43,293 bases of DNA, taken from contig NZ_JOJM01000067.1 of the NCBI RefSeq assembly GCF_000720325.1, positions 1-43,293 on the forward strand. Reading direction: 5' to 3'. The notes under the pieces are model-generated. The model was not told the origin of the DNA and did not search any database. It saw only the letters and a list, made by a program, of their open reading frames with translations. A program made the position numbers and the translations under genes. Source of the DNA: Streptomyces sp. NRRL B-1347. GTDB lineage: Bacteria > Actinomycetota > Actinomycetes > Streptomycetales > Streptomycetaceae. Every line of letters starts with the position of its first letter. Position 1 is the stretch's first letter. This document shows positions 1 to 7,535 of the stretch, piece after piece.

Positions 1-39
1 GCCTCGGTCTCGTGGGCTCGGAGATGTGTATAAGAGACA
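1..39. other. Illumina Nextera adapter left on the contig end (not genomic)
   Basis: Positions 7-39 match the Nextera read-2 adapter, ending in the Tn5 mosaic end (agatgtgtataagagacag, 22-40, with the last base c instead of g). Positions 1-6 (gcctcg) equal the last six bases of the Nextera N710 index as I remember it. This is untrimmed library sequence, so genomic DNA starts at about position 40. The apparent ATG at 26 lies inside the mosaic end and is not a real start codon. Confidence 0.95.
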
Positions 40-40
40 C

Positions 41-421
41 CCCCGGGCCTGCCCCTGCGGCCCCGCCCTGCCGTACGACGAGTGCTGCGGCCGTCTGCAC
101 CGCGGCGAGGCGGCCGCCGCCACGCCCGAGGAGCTGATGCGGTCCCGCTACAGCGCCTTCGCCGTGCGCGACGAGGCGTATCTGCTGCGCACCTGGCACC
201 CGCGGACCCGCCCGCCCGGCATCGACTTCGACCCCGCCCTGCGCTGGACCGGCCTGGAGATCGAGGACACCACCGACGGCACCGCCTTCCACAGCACCGG
301 CACCGTCACCTTCCGCGCCTCCTACCGCGACGGCGGCCGTACGGACGCCCTGCACGAGCGCAGCCGGTTCGAGCGGGTCGACGGCGCCTGGGTCTACGTG
401 GACGGCGACTTCATCGACTGA
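41..421 (+). CDS. YchJ-family (UPF0225) SEC-C motif protein, 5' truncated by contig end
   Basis: The reading frame enters from the contig edge and ends with TGA at 419-421. The genomic part begins PRACPCG and continues to YDECCG, the cysteine pattern of a SEC-C zinc-binding motif. It is followed by the ~100-residue NTF2-like domain typical of the YchJ/UPF0225 family (RSRYSAFAV, then LLRTWHP). The residues MYKR in front come from the sequencing adapter, so the true N terminus, probably 10-25 residues, is missing. The family has no firmly established function; SEC-C motifs occur in proteins that associate with SecA or with other enzymes. The family call is confident. Nothing upstream is available for context, and the gene is separated by 281 bp from the next one. 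Confidence 0.85.
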   Translation, partial: PRACPCGPALPYDECCGRLHRGEAAAATPEELMRSRYSAFAVRDEAYLLRTWHPRTRPPGIDFDPALRWTGLEIEDTTDGTAFHSTGTVTFRASYRDGGRTDALHERSRFERVDGAWVYVDGDFID

Positions 422-702
422 CGCGCCCCCACCCCGCGCCCCCGCGCCAGGGCGCGACCCGGCCACCCCCGCACCCGGCGCGGTGGGGTGCGTGGGAACC
501 GAGGCCCGCGAGGGACGCGCACCGCCCGGCGCCGCGGCCGCCGCAAGCCGCTGACGGGCCCGAACGGCGCCGCCCGCCCGCCAGTTCGACCCCGGGCGCG
601 GCCCGCGCACATGGCGGGATCGCGCGCTGCGGCCGCCCGGCGCCGCCAGTAGCGTCGACGCCTCCCGCCGTGTATGCGACCTCGTGCGAAGGGAAGCGCC
701 CG

Positions 703-3561
703 ATGGCCCAAGCGACACCGTACGAGCGGAGTTACGAGCGCTATCTGGACGGCAGCCCGGAAGCGGAGCGCCGCGTCTTCGAGCGGCTCGCCCGCGAGCT
801 GATGAAGGTCCAGGACGTCAACAAGCGCGCCGCGGGCGCCGGTTCCCCGGCCCGCACCCAGCACGCCAAGGCCGCGCTCGGCGTGGAGAACGCGCGCCTG
901 CGCTTCCACGACGACCTGCCCGACGCGCTGCGCCACGGCTTCGCCGAGCCTGGCGCCGAGTACCCGGCGACCGTACGGATCTCCAACGCGAGCGGCATCC
1001 GGCAGGCCGACGGCGCCGCCGACCTGCGCGGCATCGCCGTGCGCGTCGCCGTGTCCGCGGAGGAGAGCCACGACCTGCTCGCCACCAACTGGCCGGTGTC
1101 GCACGCCAGGGACGCCCGCGAGTTCGTCGCCTTCGCCAAGGCCATGGCGGGCGCCCGCACCCCGCTCCAGGCCGCCTTCGGCCTCTTCGTCAAGCTCCCG
1201 CTCGCCGTCGGCCTCGCCAACGCCACCCGCATGCGGCGCAACGTACGGGCCGCCACCCGGCACGCCGTCACCAGCCTCGCGGGCGAGACGTACTGGAGCC
1301 GCGGCGCGATCCTGTGGGGCGACGCGGGGCCCGTCCGGTACCTGCTGCGCCCGGCGGGCGGCGCCGCGCCGGGACCGCGCTCCGACCGGCGCGACCCCAA
1401 CCACCTGCGCCGCGACCTCGAACACCGCCTCGCCACCGCCGACGTCTCCTTCGACCTGTGCGTCCAGCGGTACGTCGACGAGCCGCGCACCCCCGTCGAG
1501 GACGGCGCCACCGACTGGCGCGAGGCCGTCGCGCCCGCCCTGCCGATCGCCCGGCTCACCATCCCGAGCCAGGACCTCGACACCGCCGAGGCCCGCGCCG
1601 CCGCCGGCCGCGTGGAGGAGCTGGCCTTCAACCCCTGGTACACCACCGACGACTTCCGGCCGCTCGGCAACCTCAACCGGGCCCGCAAGGCCGCCTACGA
1701 GGCGAGCGCCGCCCACCGCGCGGGCCTGCGCTTCCGCTCCGAGGAACCGCGGCGCAACCGGATCCTCTCGGCCCCCGCGGGCGCCGCCTTCCGGCTCCTC
1801 AACCGCTATGTGCCCTGGCACCGCCTGGGCACCCAGACGAGCCTGCTCAACCTGGTCTTCCTGCGCAAGGCGCTGCGCCGCTTCAACCTCATCGACACCG
1901 ACGCGCACGAGGCGCCGCCGAAGCCCGTGCCCGTACCGCCTCCGGCCGACGAGCGGCTGCGCGCCGCACGCAGCTACGACGGCACGTACAACGACCTGTC
2001 CGCACCCACCATGGGCTCCGTCGGCGCGGCCTTCGGACGCAACCTCGCCCCCGTCTACCGCCCCGACCTCTTCGACACGCCCAACCCCGTCACCGTCAGC
2101 AGGCAGCTCCTGCACCGGGAGACCTTCCTGCCCGCGACCTCGCTCAACATCCTCGCCGCCGCCTGGATCCAGTTCCAGGTGCACGACTGGGTCAACCACC
2201 GCCGCCACCCCGCGGGCACCAAGACCGTCGAGGTGCCGCTGCCCGGCGGGATGTCCTGGCGCAACACGCCCGGCGGCCCCGCCGAGACCGTGATGCGCTT
2301 CGCCGAGAACGAGGGCCTGCCCGTGCCCGAGGGGCAGCCGCCGGTCCTCTTCGGCAACACCGCGTCGCACTGGTGGGACGGCTCCGAGGTGTACGGCGAG
2401 GACGAGACGACCGCGCGCTCCCTGCAGGCCCCCGACGGCGGCGCCCACCTGCGCCTGGAGCAGGGGCACCTGCCGATCGGCCAGAACGGCGTCCCGCTCA
2501 GCGGCTTCACCGACAACTGGTGGCTCGGCCTGAGCGTCATGCACACCCTCTTCGCCCGCGAGCACAACGCCGTCTGCGACGCCCTGCGGCAGACCTACCC
2601 CTCCATGAGCCAGGAGTCCATCTACCACACGGCCCGGCTCGTCGTCTCCGCCCTCATCGCCAAGATCCACACCGTGGAGTGGACCCCCGCGATCCTCGCC
2701 ACCGAGGCCCTCGACATCGGTCTGCACACCAACTGGGACGGCCCGCCGGACCGCTGGCTCACCAAGCTCGGCCTGTGGCTCTTCGACGCCCACGCCCTCA
2801 CCGGCATCCCGGCGACCCTGCCCGACCACCACGGCGCGCCGTACTCCCTCACCGAGGACTTCGTCACCGTCTACCGCATGCACCCGCTGATCCCCGACGA
2901 CTTCGAGCTGCGCGAGCACCACTTCGGGCAGCGCCTCGAAACCGTCGGGTTCCTCGACATCAACGGCGCCGCCGCCGAGGGCGCCGTCCGCAAGACGGGC
3001 CTCGCCAACACCCTCTACTCCTTCGGCATCGCCCACCCCGGCGCCATCACGCTGCACAACTTCCCCCGCGCCCTCCAGGCCTTCGAACGCGAGGGCGAGA
3101 TCATCGACCTGTCCGTCGTCGACCTCGTCCGTACGCGGCGCCGGGGCGTGCCGCGCTACAACGACTTCCTCGCGGGCCTGCACAAGCCGCGCGTCCGCCG
3201 CTTCGAGGACCTGACCGAGGACCCGGAGACGCTGGCTCGGCTCAAGGACGTCTACTCATCCGTCGACGAGATCGACACCATGGTCGGCCTGTTCGCGGAG
3301 AACCCGCCCACCGGATTCGGCTTCAGCGACACGGCGTTCCGCGTCTTCATCCTCATGGCCACGAGGCGCCTGCAGAGCGACCGCTTCCTGACCGTCGACT
3401 TCCGCCCCGAGATCTACACCCCGCTCGGCATCGACTGGGTCCAGAAGGGCGGCATGAAGTCCGTCATCCTGCGCCACTGCCCCGAACTCGCCGCACTCCT
3501 GCCCCGGACGGCCACGGCCTTCGCCCCGTGGCGCCAGGTGCCGCCCCATCCCACGCGCTGA
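703..3561 (+). CDS. Catalase-like / cyclooxygenase-like haem dioxygenase fusion (putative oxylipin synthase)
   Basis: A 952-residue two-domain haem protein. Residues ~20-350 are catalase-like. They keep the distal His in RTQHAKA (His54), an Asn in ATNWPVS (Asn129) and the proximal RxxxY haem-ligand signature RKAAY (Arg328, Tyr332). Residues ~425-935 are an animal-haem-peroxidase/alpha-dioxygenase domain with distal His494 in QVHDW and the YRMHPL motif, giving the catalytic Tyr724 and proximal His727. The ATG at 703 is chosen because aagggaag lies just upstream and homology begins there; the frame stays open further upstream but that part looks like noise. In cyanobacteria a COX-like linoleate 10S-dioxygenase works beside a catalase-related hydroperoxide lyase encoded as a separate protein (known work, from memory). 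By inference this fusion makes a fatty-acid hydroperoxide and converts it further. The substrate cannot be read from the sequence. It is convergent with the next gene. Confidence 0.85.
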   Translation: MAQATPYERSYERYLDGSPEAERRVFERLARELMKVQDVNKRAAGAGSPARTQHAKAALGVENARLRFHDDLPDALRHGFAEPGAEYPATVRISNASGIRQADGAADLRGIAVRVAVSAEESHDLLATNWPVSHARDAREFVAFAKAMAGARTPLQAAFGLFVKLPLAVGLANATRMRRNVRAATRHAVTSLAGETYWSRGAILWGDAGPVRYLLRPAGGAAPGPRSDRRDPNHLRRDLEHRLATADVSFDLCVQRYVDEPRTPVEDGATDWREAVAPALPIARLTIPSQDLDTAEARAAAGRVEELAFNPWYTTDDFRPLGNLNRARKAAYEASAAHRAGLRFRSEEPRRNRILSAPAGAAFRLLNRYVPWHRLGTQTSLLNLVFLRKALRRFNLIDTDAHEAPPKPVPVPPPADERLRAARSYDGTYNDLSAPTMGSVGAAFGRNLAPVYRPDLFDTPNPVTVSRQLLHRETFLPATSLNILAAAWIQFQVHDWVNHRRHPAGTKTVEVPLPGGMSWRNTPGGPAETVMRFAENEGLPVPEGQPPVLFGNTASHWWDGSEVYGEDETTARSLQAPDGGAHLRLEQGHLPIGQNGVPLSGFTDNWWLGLSVMHTLFAREHNAVCDALRQTYPSMSQESIYHTARLVVSALIAKIHTVEWTPAILATEALDIGLHTNWDGPPDRWLTKLGLWLFDAHALTGIPATLPDHHGAPYSLTEDFVTVYRMHPLIPDDFELREHHFGQRLETVGFLDINGAAAEGAVRKTGLANTLYSFGIAHPGAITLHNFPRALQAFEREGEIIDLSVVDLVRTRRRGVPRYNDFLAGLHKPRVRRFEDLTEDPETLARLKDVYSSVDEIDTMVGLFAENPPTGFGFSDTAFRVFILMATRRLQSDRFLTVDFRPEIYTPLGIDWVQKGGMKSVILRHCPELAALLPRTATAFAPWRQVPPHPTR

Positions 3562-3573
3562 CGGGGCGGGCGG

Positions 3574-3636
3574 ACGCGTCGAGGTACCGGTCGTACGCGT
3601 CGCGGCAGCGGTCGCACGCGTCGGGGCGCCGGCCGG
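3574..3636. repeat. Three 21-bp tandem repeats after a stop codon
   Basis: Three units begin acgcgtcg at 3574, 3595 and 3616, exactly 21 bp apart, and share the pattern acgcgtcg-gg--ccggtcg. They fill the gap between the convergent fusion gene (stop at 3561) and the TPP enzyme (stop at 3640). I see no clear rho-independent terminator here. Confidence 0.8.
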
Positions 3637-3639
3637 GCG

Positions 3640-5202
3640 TCACGCGATGGGCGGCACCACGCACTCCACCAGGAACGGGCCCGGCTCCGCCAAACCCCGC
3701 TCAAGCAGCGAGGCGAATCCCTCCACGGTCGTGGCCCGTCCCGCGGGAACCCCCATCCCGCGCGCCAGCGCGACGAAGTCGAGGTCGGGTCGCCCGAGAT
3801 CGAAGAGATCCCGCGCCGCGGCCCCCACGGAGGCCCCCATCATCGCCTGCTCAAGGCCCAGGATCGCGTACGCGCGGTTGCTGAAGACCACGGTCGTGAC
3901 GTCGAGCCCCTCCCGCGCCTGCGTCCACAGCGCGGGCAGCGTGTACATCGCGGCCCCGTCCGCCACGAGCGCGACGACGGGCCGCTCGGGCCGCGCCACG
4001 GCCGCGCCCACGGCGAGCGGCATCCCCTGCCCGAGCGCCCCGCCGGTGAGGGTCAGCCAGTCGTGCGGCGGCGCCCCGGCCGTGGCGCTGGGCAGCCAGA
4101 GCCCGGACGTGTTGGACTCGTCCACGACGACGGCCCCCTGCGGAAGCAGCGCGCCCACCACGGCGGCCGCGGTCTCCGCGGTGAGGTCCCCGCCGGGCAC
4201 CCGGGGCCGCCCCGGTTCGCGCGCCACCGCCGCCGCCGTGCCCCCGCCCACGGCGGCGGCCAGCTCCCGCAGGGCCACCCCCACGTCCTGCCCCGCACCA
4301 CCGAGCTCGCGGACCTCGCACCCGTCGGGCACGACGATCCCGCTCTGCCCCGGGTACGCGAAGAACGGCACCGGCACCGACGCCCCGGCGAGCACGAGAT
4401 GGCGTACGCCGGAGAGCTGCCCCGCGGCGTCGGCCGCGCGATAGCCCAGGCGCTCGACGGGCGGAAGCCCCGCACCCCGCTCAAGGCGCGCGGGAAACGT
4501 CTCGCACAGCAGCCGCGCCCCCGTCGCCCCCGCGACCTGCGCGGCGGCCCTGAGCCCTGCCCCGTGCGTGGCGGCGCCGCCGAGCAGCAGCGCGGCGGGC
4601 TCCCCGGACCGCAGCACCGCGGCGGCCTCTTCGAGCCCCCGCTCGGACACGAACCCGTGCGGGACGGCGGCCCGGCGCCGCGGCGCGGCGGGCTTCTCGG
4701 CGTCCGCCCAGGCCACGTCGGCGGGTACGACCAGCGTGGCGACGGCCCCCGGCGGCCCGGCCGCGGCCGCGACGGCGTCGGCGACGTCGTCCGCGAGGTC
4801 CGTGGCGTCGTACGCGCGCCGCGTCCACGCGGACACCGTGCGGGCGAGCGCGGTGATGTCCGACTCCAGGGGCGCGTCGAGGCGTTTGTGCCGCAGCGCG
4901 TGGTCACCGACGACGTTCACCACGGGCGTACCGGCCCGGCGCGCGTTGTGCAGGTTCGGCAGTCCGCCCGCGAGGCCGGGGCCGAGGTGCAGCAGCGTGC
5001 TCGCGGGGCGGCCGGTCATCCGCCCGTACCCGTCGGCGGCACCCGTCGCGACGCCTTCGAAGAGGCACAGGACCGGCCGCATCCGTGGCACGTCGTCGAG
5101 CGCCGTCACGATGTGCAGCTCGGACGTGCCGGGGTTGGCGAAGCACACCTGGACTCCGGCCTCGACAAGACCGCTGATGATGGACTGGGCTCCGTTCGGC
5201 AT
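3640..5202 (-). CDS. Thiamine-diphosphate enzyme of the acetolactate synthase / benzoylformate decarboxylase family
   Basis: A 520-residue protein with the three-part TPP-enzyme layout. The N-terminal pyrimidine-binding domain contains the catalytic Glu in LFEGVATGAADGYGRMTG (Glu49 counted from this start). A central domain follows, then a C-terminal diphosphate-binding domain with the motif ADGAAMYTLPALWTQ ending at FSNRAYAIL. The family motif usually reads GDG; here it is ADG. Databases tend to label such proteins 'acetolactate synthase large subunit', but there is no ilvH partner or other branched-chain gene nearby, so a role in valine/isoleucine synthesis is unlikely. A 2-oxoacid decarboxylase or ligase is more plausible. 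An in-frame TTG lies two codons upstream; I chose ATG 5202 because the family begins near PNGAQ. It stands alone and is convergent with the haem fusion gene. Confidence 0.8.
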   Translation of the reverse strand: MPNGAQSIISGLVEAGVQVCFANPGTSELHIVTALDDVPRMRPVLCLFEGVATGAADGYGRMTGRPASTLLHLGPGLAGGLPNLHNARRAGTPVVNVVGDHALRHKRLDAPLESDITALARTVSAWTRRAYDATDLADDVADAVAAAAGPPGAVATLVVPADVAWADAEKPAAPRRRAAVPHGFVSERGLEEAAAVLRSGEPAALLLGGAATHGAGLRAAAQVAGATGARLLCETFPARLERGAGLPPVERLGYRAADAAGQLSGVRHLVLAGASVPVPFFAYPGQSGIVVPDGCEVRELGGAGQDVGVALRELAAAVGGGTAAAVAREPGRPRVPGGDLTAETAAAVVGALLPQGAVVVDESNTSGLWLPSATAGAPPHDWLTLTGGALGQGMPLAVGAAVARPERPVVALVADGAAMYTLPALWTQAREGLDVTTVVFSNRAYAILGLEQAMMGASVGAAARDLFDLGRPDLDFVALARGMGVPAGRATTVEGFASLLERGLAEPGPFLVECVVPPIA

Positions 5203-5324
5203 GGTCAAGTGTCATCCGCCACACCCACCCAACGGCAGCCACATTCCAGCCAGCCCCCACCCCGCACGGCCCCCCGACCCCCACAAGACCCGGAGGAACG
5301 CGGGAAAACCCCGCCAAAAACACG

Positions 5325-5351
5325 AATGACCCCAGAAGCTCTGGGGTCATT
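5325..5351 (-). terminator. Rho-independent terminator of the tRNA-Leu gene
   Basis: A perfect 12-bp inverted repeat (aatgaccccaga at 5325-5336, tctggggtcatt at 5340-5351) with a 3-base loop lies directly downstream of the tRNA 3' end. On the minus strand it is followed by cgtgttttt, giving a U tract. Confidence 0.9.
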
Positions 5352-5353
5352 GC

Positions 5354-5441
5354 TGGTGTCCGAGGGGGGACTTGAACCCCCACGCCCGATAAAGGGCACT
5401 AGCACCTCAAGCTAGCGCGTCTGCCATTCCGCCACCCGGAC
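5354..5441 (-). tRNA. tRNA-Leu (anticodon GAG), CCA encoded
   Basis: Read on the minus strand, the acceptor stem gtccggg pairs with ctcggac near the 3' end, followed by discriminator A and an encoded CCA. The anticodon stem ctagc/gctag encloses the loop ttgaggt, giving anticodon GAG, which decodes CUC and CUU. A long class II variable arm, expected for tRNA-Leu, lies before the T arm containing ggttcaagtcc. The length is 88 nt including CCA. Confidence 0.95.
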
Positions 5442-5478
5442 CGGTGGTCTGTCGCGGTTTCCCGCGGCGACGTGGAAA

Positions 5479-5507
5479 ACCATAGCAAACATTCGGGGGT
5501 ACCTGAT
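5479..5507 (-). promoter_or_regulatory. Possible promoter of tRNA-Leu
   Basis: On the minus strand, tgctatggt at 5479-5487 resembles an extended -10 element about 38 bp before the mature tRNA 5' end. There is no good -35 box 17 bp upstream. The call is weak and rests on position and the -10 match only. Confidence 0.3.
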
Positions 5508-5619
5508 CACGCAGGTCATGAGCGTGAACGGCGTATGACGACGGCCGCCCGCCCTTGGGCCGGGACGGCAAGCGCGGGAGGATGGCAGGGACCGAGAGTG
5601 CGACAGCGGGAGGAACAGC

Positions 5620-6963
5620 GTGAGCGAGCCGACCACGGGCGGCAGGGTGAACGGGGCGGGGGCCGTGTCCGGTGAGGACGAGGTCGTCGACCTCTGCCGG
5701 GACCTGATCCGCATGGACACCAGCAACTACGGCGACCACTCGGGGCCGGGGGAGCGCAAGGCCGCCGAGTACGTCGCGGAGAAGCTCGCGGAGGTGGGGC
5801 TCGAACCGCGGATCTTCGAGTCGCACCCGGGGCGCGCCTCCACGGTGGCCCGCATCGAGGGCGAGGACCCGTCGCGGCCCGCGCTGCTCATCCACGGCCA
5901 CACCGACGTCGTGCCCGCCAACGCCCAGGACTGGACGCACCACCCCTTCTCCGGGGAGATCGCGGACGGCTGCCTGTGGGGCCGCGGCGCCGTCGACATG
6001 AAAGACATGGACGCGATGACCCTCGCGGTCGTGCGCGACCGGCTGCGCAGCGGCCGCAAGCCGCCGCGGGACATCGTGCTCGCCTTCCTCGCGGACGAGG
6101 AGGCGGGCGGCACGTACGGGGCGCGGTACCTGGTGGACAACCACCCGGACCTCTTCGACGGCGTGACCGAGGCGATCAGCGAGGTCGGCGGCTTCTCCTT
6201 CACCGTCAACGAGAAGCTGCGGCTGTACCTCGTGGAGACGGCCCAGAAGGGCATGCACTGGATGAAGCTGACCGTGGACGGCACCGCGGGACACGGCTCC
6301 ATGATCCACAAGGACAACGCGATCACGGAGCTGTCGGAGGCCGTCGGGCGGCTCGGGCGGCACAAGTTCCCGATCCGGGTCACCAAGACGCTGCGGCACT
6401 TCCTCGACGAGCTGGGCGACGCCCTCGGCACCGAGCTCGACCCGGAGAACATGGACGAGACGCTCGCCAAGCTCGGCGGCATCGCCAAGCTGATCGGCGC
6501 CTCGCTCCAGAACACCGCGAACCCGACGCAGCTGGGCGCCGGCTACAAGGTCAACGTGATCCCGGGGCAGGCCACCGCGCACGTGGACGGGCGGTTCCTG
6601 CCGGGGTACGAGGAGGAGTTCCTCGCCGACCTGGACCGGATCCTGGGGCCGAACGTCAGGCGTGAGGACGTGCACGCGGACAAGGCCCTGGAGACCACCT
6701 TCGACGGCGCGCTCGTGGACGCCATGCAGCTGGCGCTCCAGGCCGAGGACCCCATCGCCCGCGCCGTGCCGTACATGCTCTCGGCCGGCACGGACGCCAA
6801 GTCCTTCGACGACCTCGGCATCCGCGGCTTCGGCTTCGCGCCGCTCAAGCTGCCGCCGGAGCTGGACTTCGCGGGCATGTTCCACGGCGTGGACGAGCGG
6901 GTACCGGTGGACGGGCTGAAGTTCGGCGTGCGCGTACTCGACCGCTTCATCGACGCTTCGTAA
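5620..6963 (+). CDS. M20-family metallopeptidase / dipeptidase
   Basis: A 447-residue zinc hydrolase of the M20/ArgE/DapE family. The metal-binding pattern is complete: HGHTD (His94, with Asp96), VDMKD (bridging Asp126) and DEEAGG (catalytic Glu160 and metal Glu161), and the late C-terminal histidine is present in MFHGVDERV. The central dimerisation domain is visible from about residue 200 to 320. There is no signal peptide, so the enzyme is cytoplasmic. The GTG start at 5620 has gggagga upstream. The family cleaves dipeptides, acyl-amino acids or similar amides; the substrate cannot be told from the sequence. It lies directly upstream of the chaplin genes but is separated from them by 182 bp, so probably not co-transcribed. 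Confidence 0.9.
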   Translation: MSEPTTGGRVNGAGAVSGEDEVVDLCRDLIRMDTSNYGDHSGPGERKAAEYVAEKLAEVGLEPRIFESHPGRASTVARIEGEDPSRPALLIHGHTDVVPANAQDWTHHPFSGEIADGCLWGRGAVDMKDMDAMTLAVVRDRLRSGRKPPRDIVLAFLADEEAGGTYGARYLVDNHPDLFDGVTEAISEVGGFSFTVNEKLRLYLVETAQKGMHWMKLTVDGTAGHGSMIHKDNAITELSEAVGRLGRHKFPIRVTKTLRHFLDELGDALGTELDPENMDETLAKLGGIAKLIGASLQNTANPTQLGAGYKVNVIPGQATAHVDGRFLPGYEEEFLADLDRILGPNVRREDVHADKALETTFDGALVDAMQLALQAEDPIARAVPYMLSAGTDAKSFDDLGIRGFGFAPLKLPPELDFAGMFHGVDERVPVDGLKFGVRVLDRFIDAS

Positions 6964-7145
6964 CCAGCGAGGACGCCGTCGCATAATCCAGTCAATAAGC
7001 CGAAACGAAACTCCAATAATCGGCTGCGCGTGCGTATTGGACTGAAAAGAGTGAAAGCAGTCCGGCGCTCGTAGCCGTCCTATGGCCTCCTCGTTACAGG
7101 TGGTGCGGTCCGCGGCTGGGGCCGCATTGCCAACTAGGAGGAACA
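6964..7145 (+). promoter_or_regulatory. Upstream region of chpH
   Basis: This 182-bp gap is more AT-rich than its surroundings and must hold the chpH promoter. A small inverted repeat (ggactg at 7039-7044, cagtcc at 7058-7063) is visible, and a very strong ribosome binding site, aggagg, lies just before the chpH ATG. I cannot assign a sigma-factor promoter with confidence. Confidence 0.35.
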
Positions 7146-7379
7146 ATGATCAAGAAGGTTGTCGCCGCCGCGGTTGCCACCGGCGGCCTGGTGCTCGCCG
7201 GTGCGGGCGTCGCCGCTGCCGACGCCGGTGCGCAGGGCGCCGCCGTGCACTCCCCGGGCGTCGCCTCCGGCAACGTCGTGCAGATCCCCGTGCACGTGCC
7301 GGTGAACGCCTGCGGCAACACCATCTCGGTGATCGGCGTGCTCAACCCTGCCTTCGGCAACTACTGCGTCAACAAGTGA
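7146..7379 (+). CDS. chpH: Short chaplin (ChpH-like)
   Basis: A 77-residue secreted protein. Residues 1-25 form a Sec signal peptide with probable cleavage after VAAA. The mature ~52 residues are a single chaplin domain with HSPGVASGN, VPVNACGN and LNPAFGNYC, and contain the two conserved cysteines (Cys56, Cys74), which form a disulfide in the family. Chaplins assemble into amyloid-like fibrils at the air-water interface and help aerial hyphae emerge (known for S. coelicolor). The sequence closely resembles ChpH, and the neighbouring chpC supports that call. A strong ribosome binding site (aggagg) agrees with high expression. Confidence 0.93.
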   Translation: MIKKVVAAAVATGGLVLAGAGVAAADAGAQGAAVHSPGVASGNVVQIPVHVPVNACGNTISVIGVLNPAFGNYCVNK

Positions 7380-7435
7380 CGTTGCTGTGCCTCGCCCCTT
7401 GAGGGGCGTCACCCCAATGAGGGTCTGAGTCCATC

Positions 7436-7468
7436 GGCCCCGGAGTGCGTGCCATGCACTCCGGGGCC
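7436..7468 (+). terminator. Terminator hairpin between chpH and chpC
   Basis: A perfect 13-bp inverted repeat (ggccccggagtgc at 7436-7448, gcactccggggcc at 7456-7468) with a 7-base loop sits 57 bp after the chpH stop. A smaller hairpin (cgcccc/ggggcg, 7393-7408) precedes it. Together they suggest chpH and chpC are at least partly separate transcripts. Confidence 0.7.
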
Positions 7469-7535
7469 GCGGGCATTGGGCGCACGGCGCAACGAGGCCC
7501 GTGCGCATTCCGGAATGCTAAGGGCAGGGAAAGCA

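Noticed and set aside
26..40. ATG start of the ychJ gene at 26
   Set aside because: It lies inside the Tn5 mosaic end of a sequencing adapter.
82..702. Upstream extension of the haem fusion protein
   Set aside because: The frame is open by chance through the ychJ gene; the extension is Arg/Pro-rich, and a good ribosome binding site lies before ATG 703.
394..3183. A 929-residue open frame on the minus strand opposite the haem fusion gene
   Set aside because: It is a GC-rich shadow of the plus-strand gene: no known domain, composition of Gly/Arg/Val repeats, and it runs through the real gene's codon third positions.
684..3884. A 1066-residue plus-strand open frame overlapping the haem fusion gene
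   Set aside because: Arg/Pro-rich shadow frame with no recognisable domain; the other frame holds all catalytic motifs.
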